From assembly GCF_903642205.1 (NCBI RefSeq), contig NZ_CAHJWH010000016.1, forward strand, positions 1 to 33,561: a DNA stretch of 33,561 nt, in the 5' to 3' direction. Shown here piece by piece: positions 15,534 through 22,771 of the stretch. Position 1 is the stretch's first letter. Every line of letters begins with the position of its first letter. The notes below the pieces were generated by a model. It worked only from the letters and a program-made list of their open reading frames with translations. It had not been told where the DNA came from and searched no databases. This stretch comes from Caulobacter sp. S45. GTDB lineage: Bacteria > Pseudomonadota > Alphaproteobacteria > Caulobacterales > Caulobacteraceae. The translations under genes were made by a program, and so were the position numbers.

Positions 15534-16147
15534 GCGGTGGCCGAGGGGTTGGTCTGGCCGTTGGGCTCGATCTGAAAGACTTCGGTGGACTGCAGTTCGG
15601 CAACGCCGTTGGCGAAGGTCTGCAGGCTCGACATCAGTTCGGGGACAATCATCTGCCAGCGGTAGTAGGCGCGCATCTCGACCGCGCTGCCGGCGCTCCC
15701 GGAATAGTAGCAGCTGTTCGTGGGCGCGTTTCCGCCGGCGTTGAGGGTGGGGTTGCCGGCGGCGTTGCTGTACGCGCCGAGCTGGCGCACGTCCACGACC
15801 AGATATTGCGTCCCGCCGGGGGAGGTGACGCCGGACTGGCATTGTGACTGCAGCCACGACATGTTGTTGCAGACCGCGGTCATGAAGGCCTGCTTGCCGG
15901 ACGTGTCGCTATTGCCGTCGGCGATGACCTGGCCGGTGCGCAGCTGGCGCGCGGCGTTTGCCGTGGCGTTGTCCAGCGTGACCTGCACCATGAAGTACAT
16001 GGCGAGCTGCAGGATCGAGAATATCATGAAGAAGAAGGGAGCGCCGATGATGGCGAACTCCACCGCCGTCGCGCCCCGCCGGTCTCGCAGCCAGCCGCGC
16101 GCGTCACGGACCAGGCCTGGGCCTGCGGGGCGGGACAGGGCGGGCAT
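15527..16147 (-). CDS. TadE-like pseudopilin of the Flp pilus system
   Basis: This 206-aa protein has the TadE motif RGATAVEFAIIGAPFFFMIFSI: a Gly before the predicted cleavage, Glu at position 5 after it and a hydrophobic helix. A periplasmic domain follows with several cysteines (CNN, QCQ, NSCYY) and aromatic residues. It differs from the neighbouring TadE-like protein outside the helix, so the pair probably have distinct roles in pilus assembly. An upstream in-frame GTG at 16168 would add seven residues; ATG 16147 is chosen because AGG lies upstream. It is the middle gene of the cassette. Confidence 0.82.
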   Translation of the reverse strand: MPALSRPAGPGLVRDARGWLRDRRGATAVEFAIIGAPFFFMIFSILQLAMYFMVQVTLDNATANAARQLRTGQVIADGNSDTSGKQAFMTAVCNNMSWLQSQCQSGVTSPGGTQYLVVDVRQLGAYSNAAGNPTLNAGGNAPTNSCYYSGSAGSAVEMRAYYRWQMIVPELMSSLQTFANGVAELQSTEVFQIEPNGQTNPSATAC

Positions 16148-16171
16148 GGGCGGCGGCGACCTGCCCACCGG

Positions 16172-16573
16172 CTACTTGGCGCCGACGACGGCGCCGTTCA
16201 GCGGCGTCGTGGCGACGTGCTGGACAGCGGTGCAGCCGGGCGCGCAGGCGAAGTCGGAGCGCACCAGGCCACGGTAGACCGAGACCCCGGAGTCCGGGCG
16301 GACCACCGTCACGTCACCCGAATAGACGGTGCGGCCGTCCCGGTCGTTCACGACGATGGCGGTGGACCCGTAGTTGCGGCCCTCGACGAAGACGGTATGA
16401 CCGTCCACCACCGTCACGTCCGCCACGGTGGCGTCGCCCACCACCACGCTCGAGGCGTTGCTCACGTGCAGCCGCGCGGAATGGTCCAGCGCCACCGACA
16501 GGCTCTCTGCGCGAGCGGCGCCTGCGACGATGAAGGCCAGGGCGAAGGGGATGAGCGGATAGAGCGGGCGCAT
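16172..16573 (-). CDS. Secreted stand-alone pilus-assembly N-terminal domain (CpaC N-domain-like)
   Basis: This 133-aa protein has a signal peptide (MRPLYPLIPFALAFIVAGAARA) and then a single small domain: LSVALDHSARLHVSNASSVVVGDATVADVTVVDGHTVFV in three blocks, followed by GSTAIVVNDRDGR. The same pattern (hydrophobic strand, xVxNPxVADVxV, xVxGxxxGxTxxxVxDxxGR) is found at residues about 75-140 of CpaC in this locus, and is the T2SS-T3SS_pil_N domain that precedes secretins. Here it is free of a secretin. It may help CpaC fold or bind the TadE proteins encoded downstream. The ATG at 16573 has AGG at good spacing. It is divergent from pilA. Confidence 0.8.
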   Translation of the reverse strand: MRPLYPLIPFALAFIVAGAARAESLSVALDHSARLHVSNASSVVVGDATVADVTVVDGHTVFVEGRNYGSTAIVVNDRDGRTVYSGDVTVVRPDSGVSVYRGLVRSDFACAPGCTAVQHVATTPLNGAVVGAK

Positions 16574-16909
16574 GGCTGACCTGCGGATTGGATTGCCGCA
16601 CACCATCGGCGCAAATCGTCAACAAAGTCTCAAGCCCGCACACAGGTTCACCCGAGGCCAAGTCTGTGTGCGCGCGAGTCTATATAGGTGGGATCGCCAC
16701 CAGGGTTGTTCGGTAAACCAAGTAAATCCGAGCCATCTGATTGGCGGCGCATGACCGGTAAACATGGTAAACGGAAAAAAATCAGGCGCCTGTGCTTGTT
16801 TTCACCTGACATTAAGGAGCTCGCGGCATTGTGACGATGTGTTCGGGGTCAAGCGGGCGGAAGTGCTCGGGACCCGCTTCCGCTTGCTAATCAACAGGAG
16901 ACTGAAAAC
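16574..16909. promoter_or_regulatory. Divergent regulatory region between pilA and the TadE cassette
   Basis: This 336-base region must hold promoters in both directions. Visible elements are a GAGTC site (16676-16680, a CcrM GAnTC methylation site) beside TATATAG; two pairs of GTAAA repeats (16713, 16722, 16758, 16767), each pair 9 bases apart and the pairs offset by exactly 45 bases; an A-tract near 16774-16780; and a single TTAA half-site at 16812. A full CtrA site (TTAA-N7-TTAA), as known for Caulobacter pilA, is not seen. Exact promoter positions cannot be read. Confidence 0.55.
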
Positions 16910-17092
16910 ATGTCGAAGTTCGTCACCAGCTTCATGAAGGACGAGTCGGGCGCCACGGCGATCGAGTACGGCCTGATCGCGGCCCTCATCGCCGTCGTCA
17001 TCATCGCCGGCGCCACCACGCTCGGCAACAACCTGAGCGCCAAGTTCACCGCCATCGCCGGCAACGTGTCCACGGCCGGCACCGCGTCCTAA
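16910..17092 (+). CDS. pilA: Flp-type major pilin PilA
   Basis: This 60-aa prepilin is the structural subunit of the tight-adherence (Flp) pilus. It has a short leader ending DESG, with G14 as the -1 residue, followed by ATAIEYGLIAALIAVVIIAG: Glu and Tyr at mature positions 5-6, as required for recognition by the prepilin peptidase CpaA and for assembly. The mature protein is tiny (46 residues), normal for Flp pilins. AGGAG lies 11 bases before the ATG. A strong terminator follows, so pilA can be transcribed alone at high level. In Caulobacter the homologue mediates surface sensing and phage adsorption; here this is inferred. Confidence 0.97.
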   Translation: MSKFVTSFMKDESGATAIEYGLIAALIAVVIIAGATTLGNNLSAKFTAIAGNVSTAGTAS

Positions 17093-17116
17093 GTCGGCAG
17101 TCCGCCTAGCGTAAGG

Positions 17117-17150
17117 GGGTCGCGGCGTTCCGGCGCCGCGACCCTTGTCG
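17117..17150 (+). terminator. Strong intrinsic terminator after pilA
   Basis: GGGTCGCGGCG (17117-17127) and CGCCGCGACCC (17134-17144) form an 11-bp perfect stem with a TTCCGG loop, followed by TTGTCGTTT. It lies between pilA and the second pilin gene, and probably lowers read-through from pilA into the assembly genes. Confidence 0.8.
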
Positions 17151-17170
17151 TTTCAGGGGAGAGGCTGGTG

Positions 17171-17341
17171 ATGCGTGCCACGATCGGGCGGTTCATCCTC
17201 GATGAAAACGCCGCCACCGCCGTTGAATACGGGCTCATCGCGGGGCTGATCGCCCTGGTGGTCATAGTCGGCGTCAATTCGGCGTTCACGGCCATTAGCA
17301 ACAAGTTCAACGTCGCGTCGAACACCCTGGCCTCGCACTGA
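17171..17341 (+). CDS. Second Flp-type pilin (PilA paralogue)
   Basis: This 56-aa protein parallels PilA: short leader, AATAVEYGLIAGLIALVVIVGVN hydrophobic helix and the closing pattern FTAISNKFNVASNTL. Glu19 and Tyr20 align with those of PilA. The residue just before the predicted cleavage site is Ala14 instead of the usual Gly (codon GCC rather than GGC), so processing by CpaA could be slower or absent. GGGGAGAGG lies just upstream of the ATG at 17171. It sits after the pilA terminator, so its level should be lower than that of PilA. It may be a minor or alternative pilin. Confidence 0.85.
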   Translation: MRATIGRFILDENAATAVEYGLIAGLIALVVIVGVNSAFTAISNKFNVASNTLASH

Positions 17342-17433
17342 GCAAGACGCACGAAGCCGGGCCGCCATAAGCGCTCGACTCAATGATTCCTTCACAGGCT
17401 GCGGGCACGATCTCCACAGACTTGGAGCCTCAG

Positions 17434-17946
17434 ATGCCGCCTGTCCTTCAAACCCTGTTGCTGCTGGTCTTCCCCGTGGGCGTCATCGCCGCCGCGATGA
17501 CCGATGCGACCCGCTACATCATCCCCAATCGGCTGAGCGCCGCCCTGGCGATCGCCTTCGTGCCTGCGGCCCTGGCGGCGGGCCTGCCACTCACCAGCTT
17601 CGCGCTCTGCATGGCGATCGGCGTGGGCGCCCTGGCGGCCGGCGTCGGGCTGTTCGCCTTCCGGGTCATGGGTGGAGGGGACGCCAAGCTCTCGGCCGCT
17701 TGCCTGCTGTGGCTCGGGCCGGCCGGCATCGTCCCCTTCCTGCTCTGGACCGCGGTGGCCGGCGGCGCTCTGGCCGTGAGTCTGCTGGCCGCACGCAGGA
17801 TGCCCGGGTTCGTGACCGCCGCCGGCCCGCGCTGGGTCGGGCGGTTGCTGGAGCCGGGCGGCGACGTTCCCTACGGGGTGGCGATCGCGGTGGGGGCCCT
17901 GGCCGCCTTCCCGTCCTCGCCGCTGGCCCGGCTCGTCCACGGGTGA
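17434..17946 (+). CDS. cpaA: Prepilin peptidase CpaA (type IV leader peptidase)
   Basis: This 170-aa polytopic membrane protein is the aspartic prepilin peptidase of the Flp system. The two catalytic aspartates are visible: D24 in the MTDATRYIIPN motif and D83 in the GGGDAKLS motif. Most of the rest is hydrophobic, consistent with about five or six membrane segments. It would cleave the PilA, second pilin and TadE-like leaders at the inner membrane. The ATG at 17434 is chosen because GGAG lies 8 bases upstream; an in-frame ATG at 17383 would add 17 residues without a clear ribosome binding site. Confidence 0.93.
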   Translation: MPPVLQTLLLLVFPVGVIAAAMTDATRYIIPNRLSAALAIAFVPAALAAGLPLTSFALCMAIGVGALAAGVGLFAFRVMGGGDAKLSAACLLWLGPAGIVPFLLWTAVAGGALAVSLLAARRMPGFVTAAGPRWVGRLLEPGGDVPYGVAIAVGALAAFPSSPLARLVHG

Positions 17947-18065
17947 TCCTGCAGGGGCGCGGCAGGTCGTCCGCCCACGCTTAGCCGGCCGTTAACCAGA
18001 CGGGTTCATGGTCTCATCGATACACCAGCAAGACTGATGCGCAGAGTTCGCGGGGAAGACCAGGC

Positions 18066-18977
18066 ATGAATACGGCCCGCATGGCCATCCTCGGTGTAGC
18101 CTCCTTGGCGGGGATATGCTGCGTCGGCGTGCTGATGCACGGCCTGGCCGGCGCCAAGCCGCCGCCGGCGCCCATCGTGGTCGCTCCCGTCGCGCCACCC
18201 CAGCCGACCGTGCGCGTGCTGGTGGCCAAGCGCGACCTGCCTGTCGGGGATCGGGTCGAGGGCGTGGACATGGCCTGGCAGACCTGGCCCGCAGACGGTC
18301 TCAATCCTGCCTACGTCACCGACGGAGCAGCGGCGAAGGCTGCCGCCTCCACCCAGAACCAGTTCAAAAGGGCCGCGGGCGCCCTGACCACCGTCGCCAG
18401 CGACGCCATCAGCAACCCCGCGGAAGGCAAGGGAGCCCAGTTCGTGGGCGCCCTGGTGCGGGAGCGGATCAGCGCCAATGAGCCGCTGATGGCCTCCAAG
18501 GTGGTGCGGGCGGGCGCCTCCGGCGTCATGGCGGTCACCCTCGACCAGGGCCTTCGCGCCGTCGCCCTGCCGCTCACCGCCGAGAACGCCGCCGGCGGCT
18601 TCATACTGCCCGGCGACCATGTGGACGTGCTGCTGACCCGCCAGGTGGACAGCGGCGGCGTTGCCACGGCCTCGACCACCACCCACGGCTTCGTCACCAG
18701 CACGGTGATGCGCAACGTCCGCGTGCTCGCCATCGACCAGAACATGGCCGCCCAGAAGACCGCTTCGGCCGTCGGCGCCACCGCCACGGTGGAGGCCACG
18801 CCCAAGCAGGCCGAATATCTGGTGCTCGCCAAGGCGTCCGGCACCCTGACGCTGGCGCTCCGTTCCTACGCCGACGCGGCCGGCGGCGCCGAGATCAGCG
18901 CGAACAACCACGACACGGCGGGCGCCACCATCCGGGTGTTCCGCAACTCCGCTTCCACGCCGGTGGTGCCCCAATGA
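18066..18977 (+). CDS. cpaB: Flp pilus assembly protein CpaB (RcpC-like)
   Basis: This 303-aa periplasmic protein is anchored by an N-terminal hydrophobic segment (MAILGVASLAGICCVGVLMHGL). A Pro-rich linker (PPPAPIVV) leads to an SAF-type domain (VLVAKRDLPVGDRVEGVDMAWQTWP, about 52-77), and the RcpC/CpaB core follows (VALPLTAENAAGGFILPGDHVDVLLTR). It is thought to support the secretin and span the periplasm. About 120 bases separate it from cpaA; a GTTAACC sequence (a CtrA half-site-like motif) lies at 17991-17997, so a local promoter is possible. Its stop overlaps the cpaC start (ATGA). Confidence 0.93.
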   Translation: MNTARMAILGVASLAGICCVGVLMHGLAGAKPPPAPIVVAPVAPPQPTVRVLVAKRDLPVGDRVEGVDMAWQTWPADGLNPAYVTDGAAAKAAASTQNQFKRAAGALTTVASDAISNPAEGKGAQFVGALVRERISANEPLMASKVVRAGASGVMAVTLDQGLRAVALPLTAENAAGGFILPGDHVDVLLTRQVDSGGVATASTTTHGFVTSTVMRNVRVLAIDQNMAAQKTASAVGATATVEATPKQAEYLVLAKASGTLTLALRSYADAAGGAEISANNHDTAGATIRVFRNSASTPVVPQ

Positions 18978-20587
18978 CGCCTAAGATCAAGCCGCCCGGC
19001 CTCCGGCCCGCAGGACACCCGCGCGCGCCGCTCCGCACCGTGCTGGCGCACATGAGCGGTCTTGCGGTGGTCTCGGCCGTGCTGCTGGCGGGCGGAAGCC
19101 ACGCCCACGCGCAGCCGGCCCATGCCTGGCCGGGCCTCAGGGGCGCGCCCGACGGGGAGACCGTGAAGGTGAGCCTGGGCGGAGCGGGAAGCGCCAGCCG
19201 CAACCTGTCGCTGCCCAAGGGCAAGTCGGCGGTGATCGAACTGCCGGTGGACGCCCGCGACGTGATGGTGTCCAATCCCAAGGTCGCCGACGTGGTGCTC
19301 TCCACGCCCCGGCGCATCTATGTGCTCGGTCAGGACGGCGGCCAGACCGACGCCACCTTCGTGGACGGCATGGGCCGCCAGATCCTGCGCCTGAACATCC
19401 GGGTGGACAACGACACTTCCGCCGTCGCCGAGACCCTGAACCACGTCCTGCCCGGCTCCTCCATCCATGTGGAGGCGGTGAACGACCGGCTGATCCTCAG
19501 CGGCGAGGCGCCCAACGCCGCCGACGCCGACAAGGCGATGCGCGTCGCCCAGAGCTTCGTGGAGAAGCCCGAGAACGTGCTGAACATGATCTCGGTGGCC
19601 GGACCCGAGCAGGTGATGCTCAAGGTCCGCATCATCGAGGTGAACCGCCAGATCATCAAGCAGCTCGGCGTCAGCCTGCAGGCCCTGGTCGCCCAGCTCG
19701 ACAGCCGGGCCAGCCAGTTCAGCGCGGCGACCCAGGCGGTCTACGGCGTCAACGGCTCGGCCCTGGGCGGCCTGACGGCGTCGTATCAGACCTTCTTCAA
19801 TCAGCTCTCCAACGGGAATTACGGCACCAGCACCGAAGGCGTGCTGCAGGCCTTCGAGCAGACCAACCTGGTCCGCACCCTGGCGGAGCCGAACCTGACC
19901 GCGGTGTCGGGCGAAAGCGCCAAGTTCCTCGCTGGCGGCGAGTTCCCGGTGCCGGTGTCGGAGGACAACAACGGCCGCGTGACCGTGGAGTTCAAGCAGT
20001 TCGGGGTGGGCCTCGGCTTCACCCCAGTGGTGCTGTCCAGCGGCCGCATTTCGCTGAAGCTGTCCACCGAATATTCCGAGCTGACCAACATCGGCGGCTT
20101 CTCGCTCAGCAGCGGCACGTCTTCCGCCAGCACCACGTCCGGCACCACCGCATCGACCACTTCCGGGACGGGCACTGCGACGACGGGGCAGGGGATCACC
20201 CTGTCGGTGCCCGGCCTGAACGTGCGCCGCGCCGAGACGACGGTCGAGCTGCCCTCCGGCGGCGCGATGATGATCGCGGGCCTGCTGGAGTCCAGCAACA
20301 AGCAGTCGATCTCCGGCCTGCCCGGGCTCGGCGGCCTGCCGGTGCTCGGCGCCCTGTTCCGCTCGCGCGACTACCTGCAGGGCGAGAGCGAGCTGGTGGT
20401 CATCGTCACCCCCTATCTGGTCAAGCCCACCCGGCCCGACCTGATCCAGACCCCCGCCGACGGCCTGCAGGTGGCCGACGACGCCTCGGCCTACCTGCTC
20501 GGGAAGCTGAACCAGGGGTTCAGCCGGCCTGCAGCGCCTCTGCCCGGCAAGAGCTATCAGGGACCCTTCGGCTATGTCGTGCAATAA
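18974..20587 (+). CDS. cpaC: Flp pilus outer-membrane secretin CpaC (RcpA-like)
   Basis: This 537-aa secretin forms the outer-membrane channel for the pilus. In order: a long N-terminal basic region and signal sequence (about 1-40), the pilus N-domain (about 75-140, SNPKVADVVLSTPRRIYVLG), a BON-like segment (about 140-200) and the secretin core (EPNLTAVSGESAKFLAGGEFPVPV, then GGAMMIAGLLESSNKQSISGLPGLGGLPVLGALFRS). A Ser/Thr/Gly-rich low-complexity insert (about residues 376-408) interrupts the secretin domain. It is translationally coupled to cpaB (ATGA). The start may be slightly further downstream given the long N-region. Confidence 0.95.
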   Translation: MTPKIKPPGLRPAGHPRAPLRTVLAHMSGLAVVSAVLLAGGSHAHAQPAHAWPGLRGAPDGETVKVSLGGAGSASRNLSLPKGKSAVIELPVDARDVMVSNPKVADVVLSTPRRIYVLGQDGGQTDATFVDGMGRQILRLNIRVDNDTSAVAETLNHVLPGSSIHVEAVNDRLILSGEAPNAADADKAMRVAQSFVEKPENVLNMISVAGPEQVMLKVRIIEVNRQIIKQLGVSLQALVAQLDSRASQFSAATQAVYGVNGSALGGLTASYQTFFNQLSNGNYGTSTEGVLQAFEQTNLVRTLAEPNLTAVSGESAKFLAGGEFPVPVSEDNNGRVTVEFKQFGVGLGFTPVVLSSGRISLKLSTEYSELTNIGGFSLSSGTSSASTTSGTTASTTSGTGTATTGQGITLSVPGLNVRRAETTVELPSGGAMMIAGLLESSNKQSISGLPGLGGLPVLGALFRSRDYLQGESELVVIVTPYLVKPTRPDLIQTPADGLQVADDASAYLLGKLNQGFSRPAAPLPGKSYQGPFGYVVQ

Positions 20588-20591
20588 GGCG

Positions 20592-21272
20592 ATGATCCGC
20601 GGCGCAAGCCTTCCGGCGATCCTGGCGGCGGCCGCAGCGCTTGCGGGCTGCGCCGCCGACAGCAACCCCCAGTCCCTGGCGCTCACCCCCACCGAGCACT
20701 ACGGGCTGACCGTCACCAGCCATCCCGAGCAGATCGCCATCGGCCTGCACAGGAGCGGCCTCTCGATCACGCAGAAGGCGGCGCTGGCCCAGTTCGTCAG
20801 CCAGTGGCGCGACGACGGCGGCGGCATGGTCAGCGTGCGCTCCCCCACCGACGGCGCCGACCCCTCCACGGCGCGCCACATGCAGGACGAGGCCTCCGCC
20901 TACCTCATCAAGCTCGGCGTTCCTCGCGAACGGCTGCAGGTGAGCGGCTACGCCTCCAACCGCGCGCCCGGCGCGCCGCTCCTGGCCAGCTACGACCGCT
21001 TCGAGGCGCAGGGGCCTAACTGCAGCGGTGGCTGGGCGGACCTGACCGCCACCGGTCACAACTCCACCTTCGGCCACTTCGGATGCGCGGTGACCAGCAA
21101 CATCGCCGCCCAGATCGCCAATCCTCGCGACCTGGTGGCGCCGGCGGTCATGACGCCGGGCGACAATGTCCGCCGATCCATGGTGCTCGACAAGTATCGC
21201 AAGGGCGAGGTCACCTCCTCCGCCAAGGACGACCAGGCGGACGGCAAGACCTCCAGCTCGTCCCCGCAATGA
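20592..21272 (+). CDS. cpaD: Flp pilus assembly lipoprotein CpaD
   Basis: This 226-aa protein has a lipoprotein signal (MIRGASLPAILAAAAALAGC, lipidated C20) and the CpaD domain, with the typical C-terminal block GHNSTFGHFGCAVTSNIAAQIANPRDLVAP. CpaD is an outer-membrane-associated partner of the secretin CpaC. The ATG at 20592 follows the cpaC stop with AAGG just before it; an earlier in-frame ATG at 20574, inside cpaC, would add six residues and is also possible. The last ~25 residues are Lys/Ser/Asp-rich and probably disordered. Confidence 0.92.
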   Translation: MIRGASLPAILAAAAALAGCAADSNPQSLALTPTEHYGLTVTSHPEQIAIGLHRSGLSITQKAALAQFVSQWRDDGGGMVSVRSPTDGADPSTARHMQDEASAYLIKLGVPRERLQVSGYASNRAPGAPLLASYDRFEAQGPNCSGGWADLTATGHNSTFGHFGCAVTSNIAAQIANPRDLVAPAVMTPGDNVRRSMVLDKYRKGEVTSSAKDDQADGKTSSSSPQ

Positions 21273-21306
21273 CGATGCATCCAGCCTTCACACGGGAAGG
21301 GGCAAT

Positions 21307-22758
21307 ATGATGAGGTCCGCCCAGGCCGAATTCGAAGACTCGCTCGCAGGTTTCGACGCCGACGACGAGTTCGCCATGCCGACCGCCCTGTCCCAGGCGC
21401 CGGACGACGACATGGATTTCCCTCTGCTGCCCACGCCTCGCCTCCAGGCGGTGACGGAAGCCACCGTCGCGCCGGAAGACGCGCCCAACCCGATTGGCGC
21501 CCTGCTCGCCAACGCGGAAGCGGCGCTGGGCGAGGTGACGGTTCCGCGCATCAGCATCCACATCTTCTGCCAGCGCGCCGAGACCGCCGCCATCGCCGAG
21601 CAGGTCGGTGCGGATCGCCGGCTCGCCCGCGCCAACACCATCGTGCGCTCCGGCGGCCTGGCCGAGGCCCTGGCGCTCTACCAGAACCAGCCCACCCCTT
21701 CTCTGGTGATCGCCGAGAGCGCCGACGACGCGGCCGTGCTGCTCGGACAGCTCGACCAGCTGGCCGAGGTCTGCGACCCCGGCACCAAGGTGGTGGTGAT
21801 CGGCACCCACAACGACATCCCCCTCTACCGAGAGCTGATGCGCCGCGGCGTCAGCGAGTACCTGGTCCCGCCGATCAACGTGCTGCAGATGATCCGCGCG
21901 ATCACCACCCTGTACTCCGACCCGGCCACGCCCTTCATCGGGCGCACCCTGGCCTTCCTGGGCGCCAAGGGGGGCGTCGGCTCCTCCACCCTGGCGCACA
22001 ACATAGCCTACGCCCTGGCCGAGCACATGCAGGCCGCCACCACGATCGTGGACTACGACCTGCCGTTCGGCACCGCGGGCCTCGACTTCAACCAGGACCC
22101 CCTGCAGGGCTTCGCCGACGCCCTGTCCAAGCCGGACCGGCTGGACCCGGTGCTGCTCGACCGCATGACCGCGCGCTGCGGCGAACGGCTGAGCCTTTTC
22201 GCCGCGCCGGCCTCGCTCGACGAGGACCACGAGCACAACGCCGACACCTACGAGGAGGTGTTGAACAAGATCCGCGCCACCGCGCCCTACGTGGTGCTCG
22301 ACCTGCCCCACCTCTGGTCGACCTGGATGCGACGCACCCTGCTGGCCGCCGATGACGTGATCGTGGTCGCCACCCCAGATCTCGCCTCCCTCCGCAACGC
22401 CAAGAACCTGCTGGACCTGGTCAAGAAGGCGCGCCCGAACGACAGCCCGCCTTTCCTGATCCTGAACCAGGTGGGCGTGCCCGGCCGGCCCGAGATCCCG
22501 GTGAAGGACTTCTCCAAGGCGCTGGGCTTCGAGCCCGCCATGGTGCTGCCCTTCGACGCCAAGCTGTTCGGCCAGGCCGCCAACAACGGCCAGATGGTGC
22601 AGGAGCTGAACCCCAAGGCCAAGGTGGCCGAGGGCGTGATCCAGTTCGCCCAGATGCTGTCGCGTCGCGAGGCGCCCACGGCGCCCAAGCCCAAGACCGC
22701 CTCTCTGGCGGGCGGGTTTGCGACTTCCCTGATCGAGCGCCTGCGCAAGCGCGACTGA
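21307..22758 (+). CDS. cpaE: Flp pilus assembly ATPase CpaE (MinD/ParA-like)
   Basis: This 483-aa protein has an acidic N-terminal tail (1-60), a receiver-like domain (about 85-205; VVVIGTHNDIPLYRELMRRGVSEYLVPPI) without an obvious phosphorylation function, and a ParA/MinD-type ATPase domain with the deviant Walker A GAKGGVGSST at about 218-227, VDYDLPFG and VVLDLPHLW. In Caulobacter CpaE places the pilus machine at one cell pole. GGAAGGGG lies just before the ATG at 21307. It lies between cpaD and cpaF in the same direction. Confidence 0.94.
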   Translation: MMRSAQAEFEDSLAGFDADDEFAMPTALSQAPDDDMDFPLLPTPRLQAVTEATVAPEDAPNPIGALLANAEAALGEVTVPRISIHIFCQRAETAAIAEQVGADRRLARANTIVRSGGLAEALALYQNQPTPSLVIAESADDAAVLLGQLDQLAEVCDPGTKVVVIGTHNDIPLYRELMRRGVSEYLVPPINVLQMIRAITTLYSDPATPFIGRTLAFLGAKGGVGSSTLAHNIAYALAEHMQAATTIVDYDLPFGTAGLDFNQDPLQGFADALSKPDRLDPVLLDRMTARCGERLSLFAAPASLDEDHEHNADTYEEVLNKIRATAPYVVLDLPHLWSTWMRRTLLAADDVIVVATPDLASLRNAKNLLDLVKKARPNDSPPFLILNQVGVPGRPEIPVKDFSKALGFEPAMVLPFDAKLFGQAANNGQMVQELNPKAKVAEGVIQFAQMLSRREAPTAPKPKTASLAGGFATSLIERLRKRD

Positions 22759-22771
22759 GGACACACGCCCG

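Noticed and set aside
18006-20692. Long minus-strand open frames opposite cpaB and cpaC
   Set aside because: Their translations are Gly/His/Val/Gln-rich, a typical antisense artefact of high-GC coding DNA, while the plus-strand genes have full family motifs.
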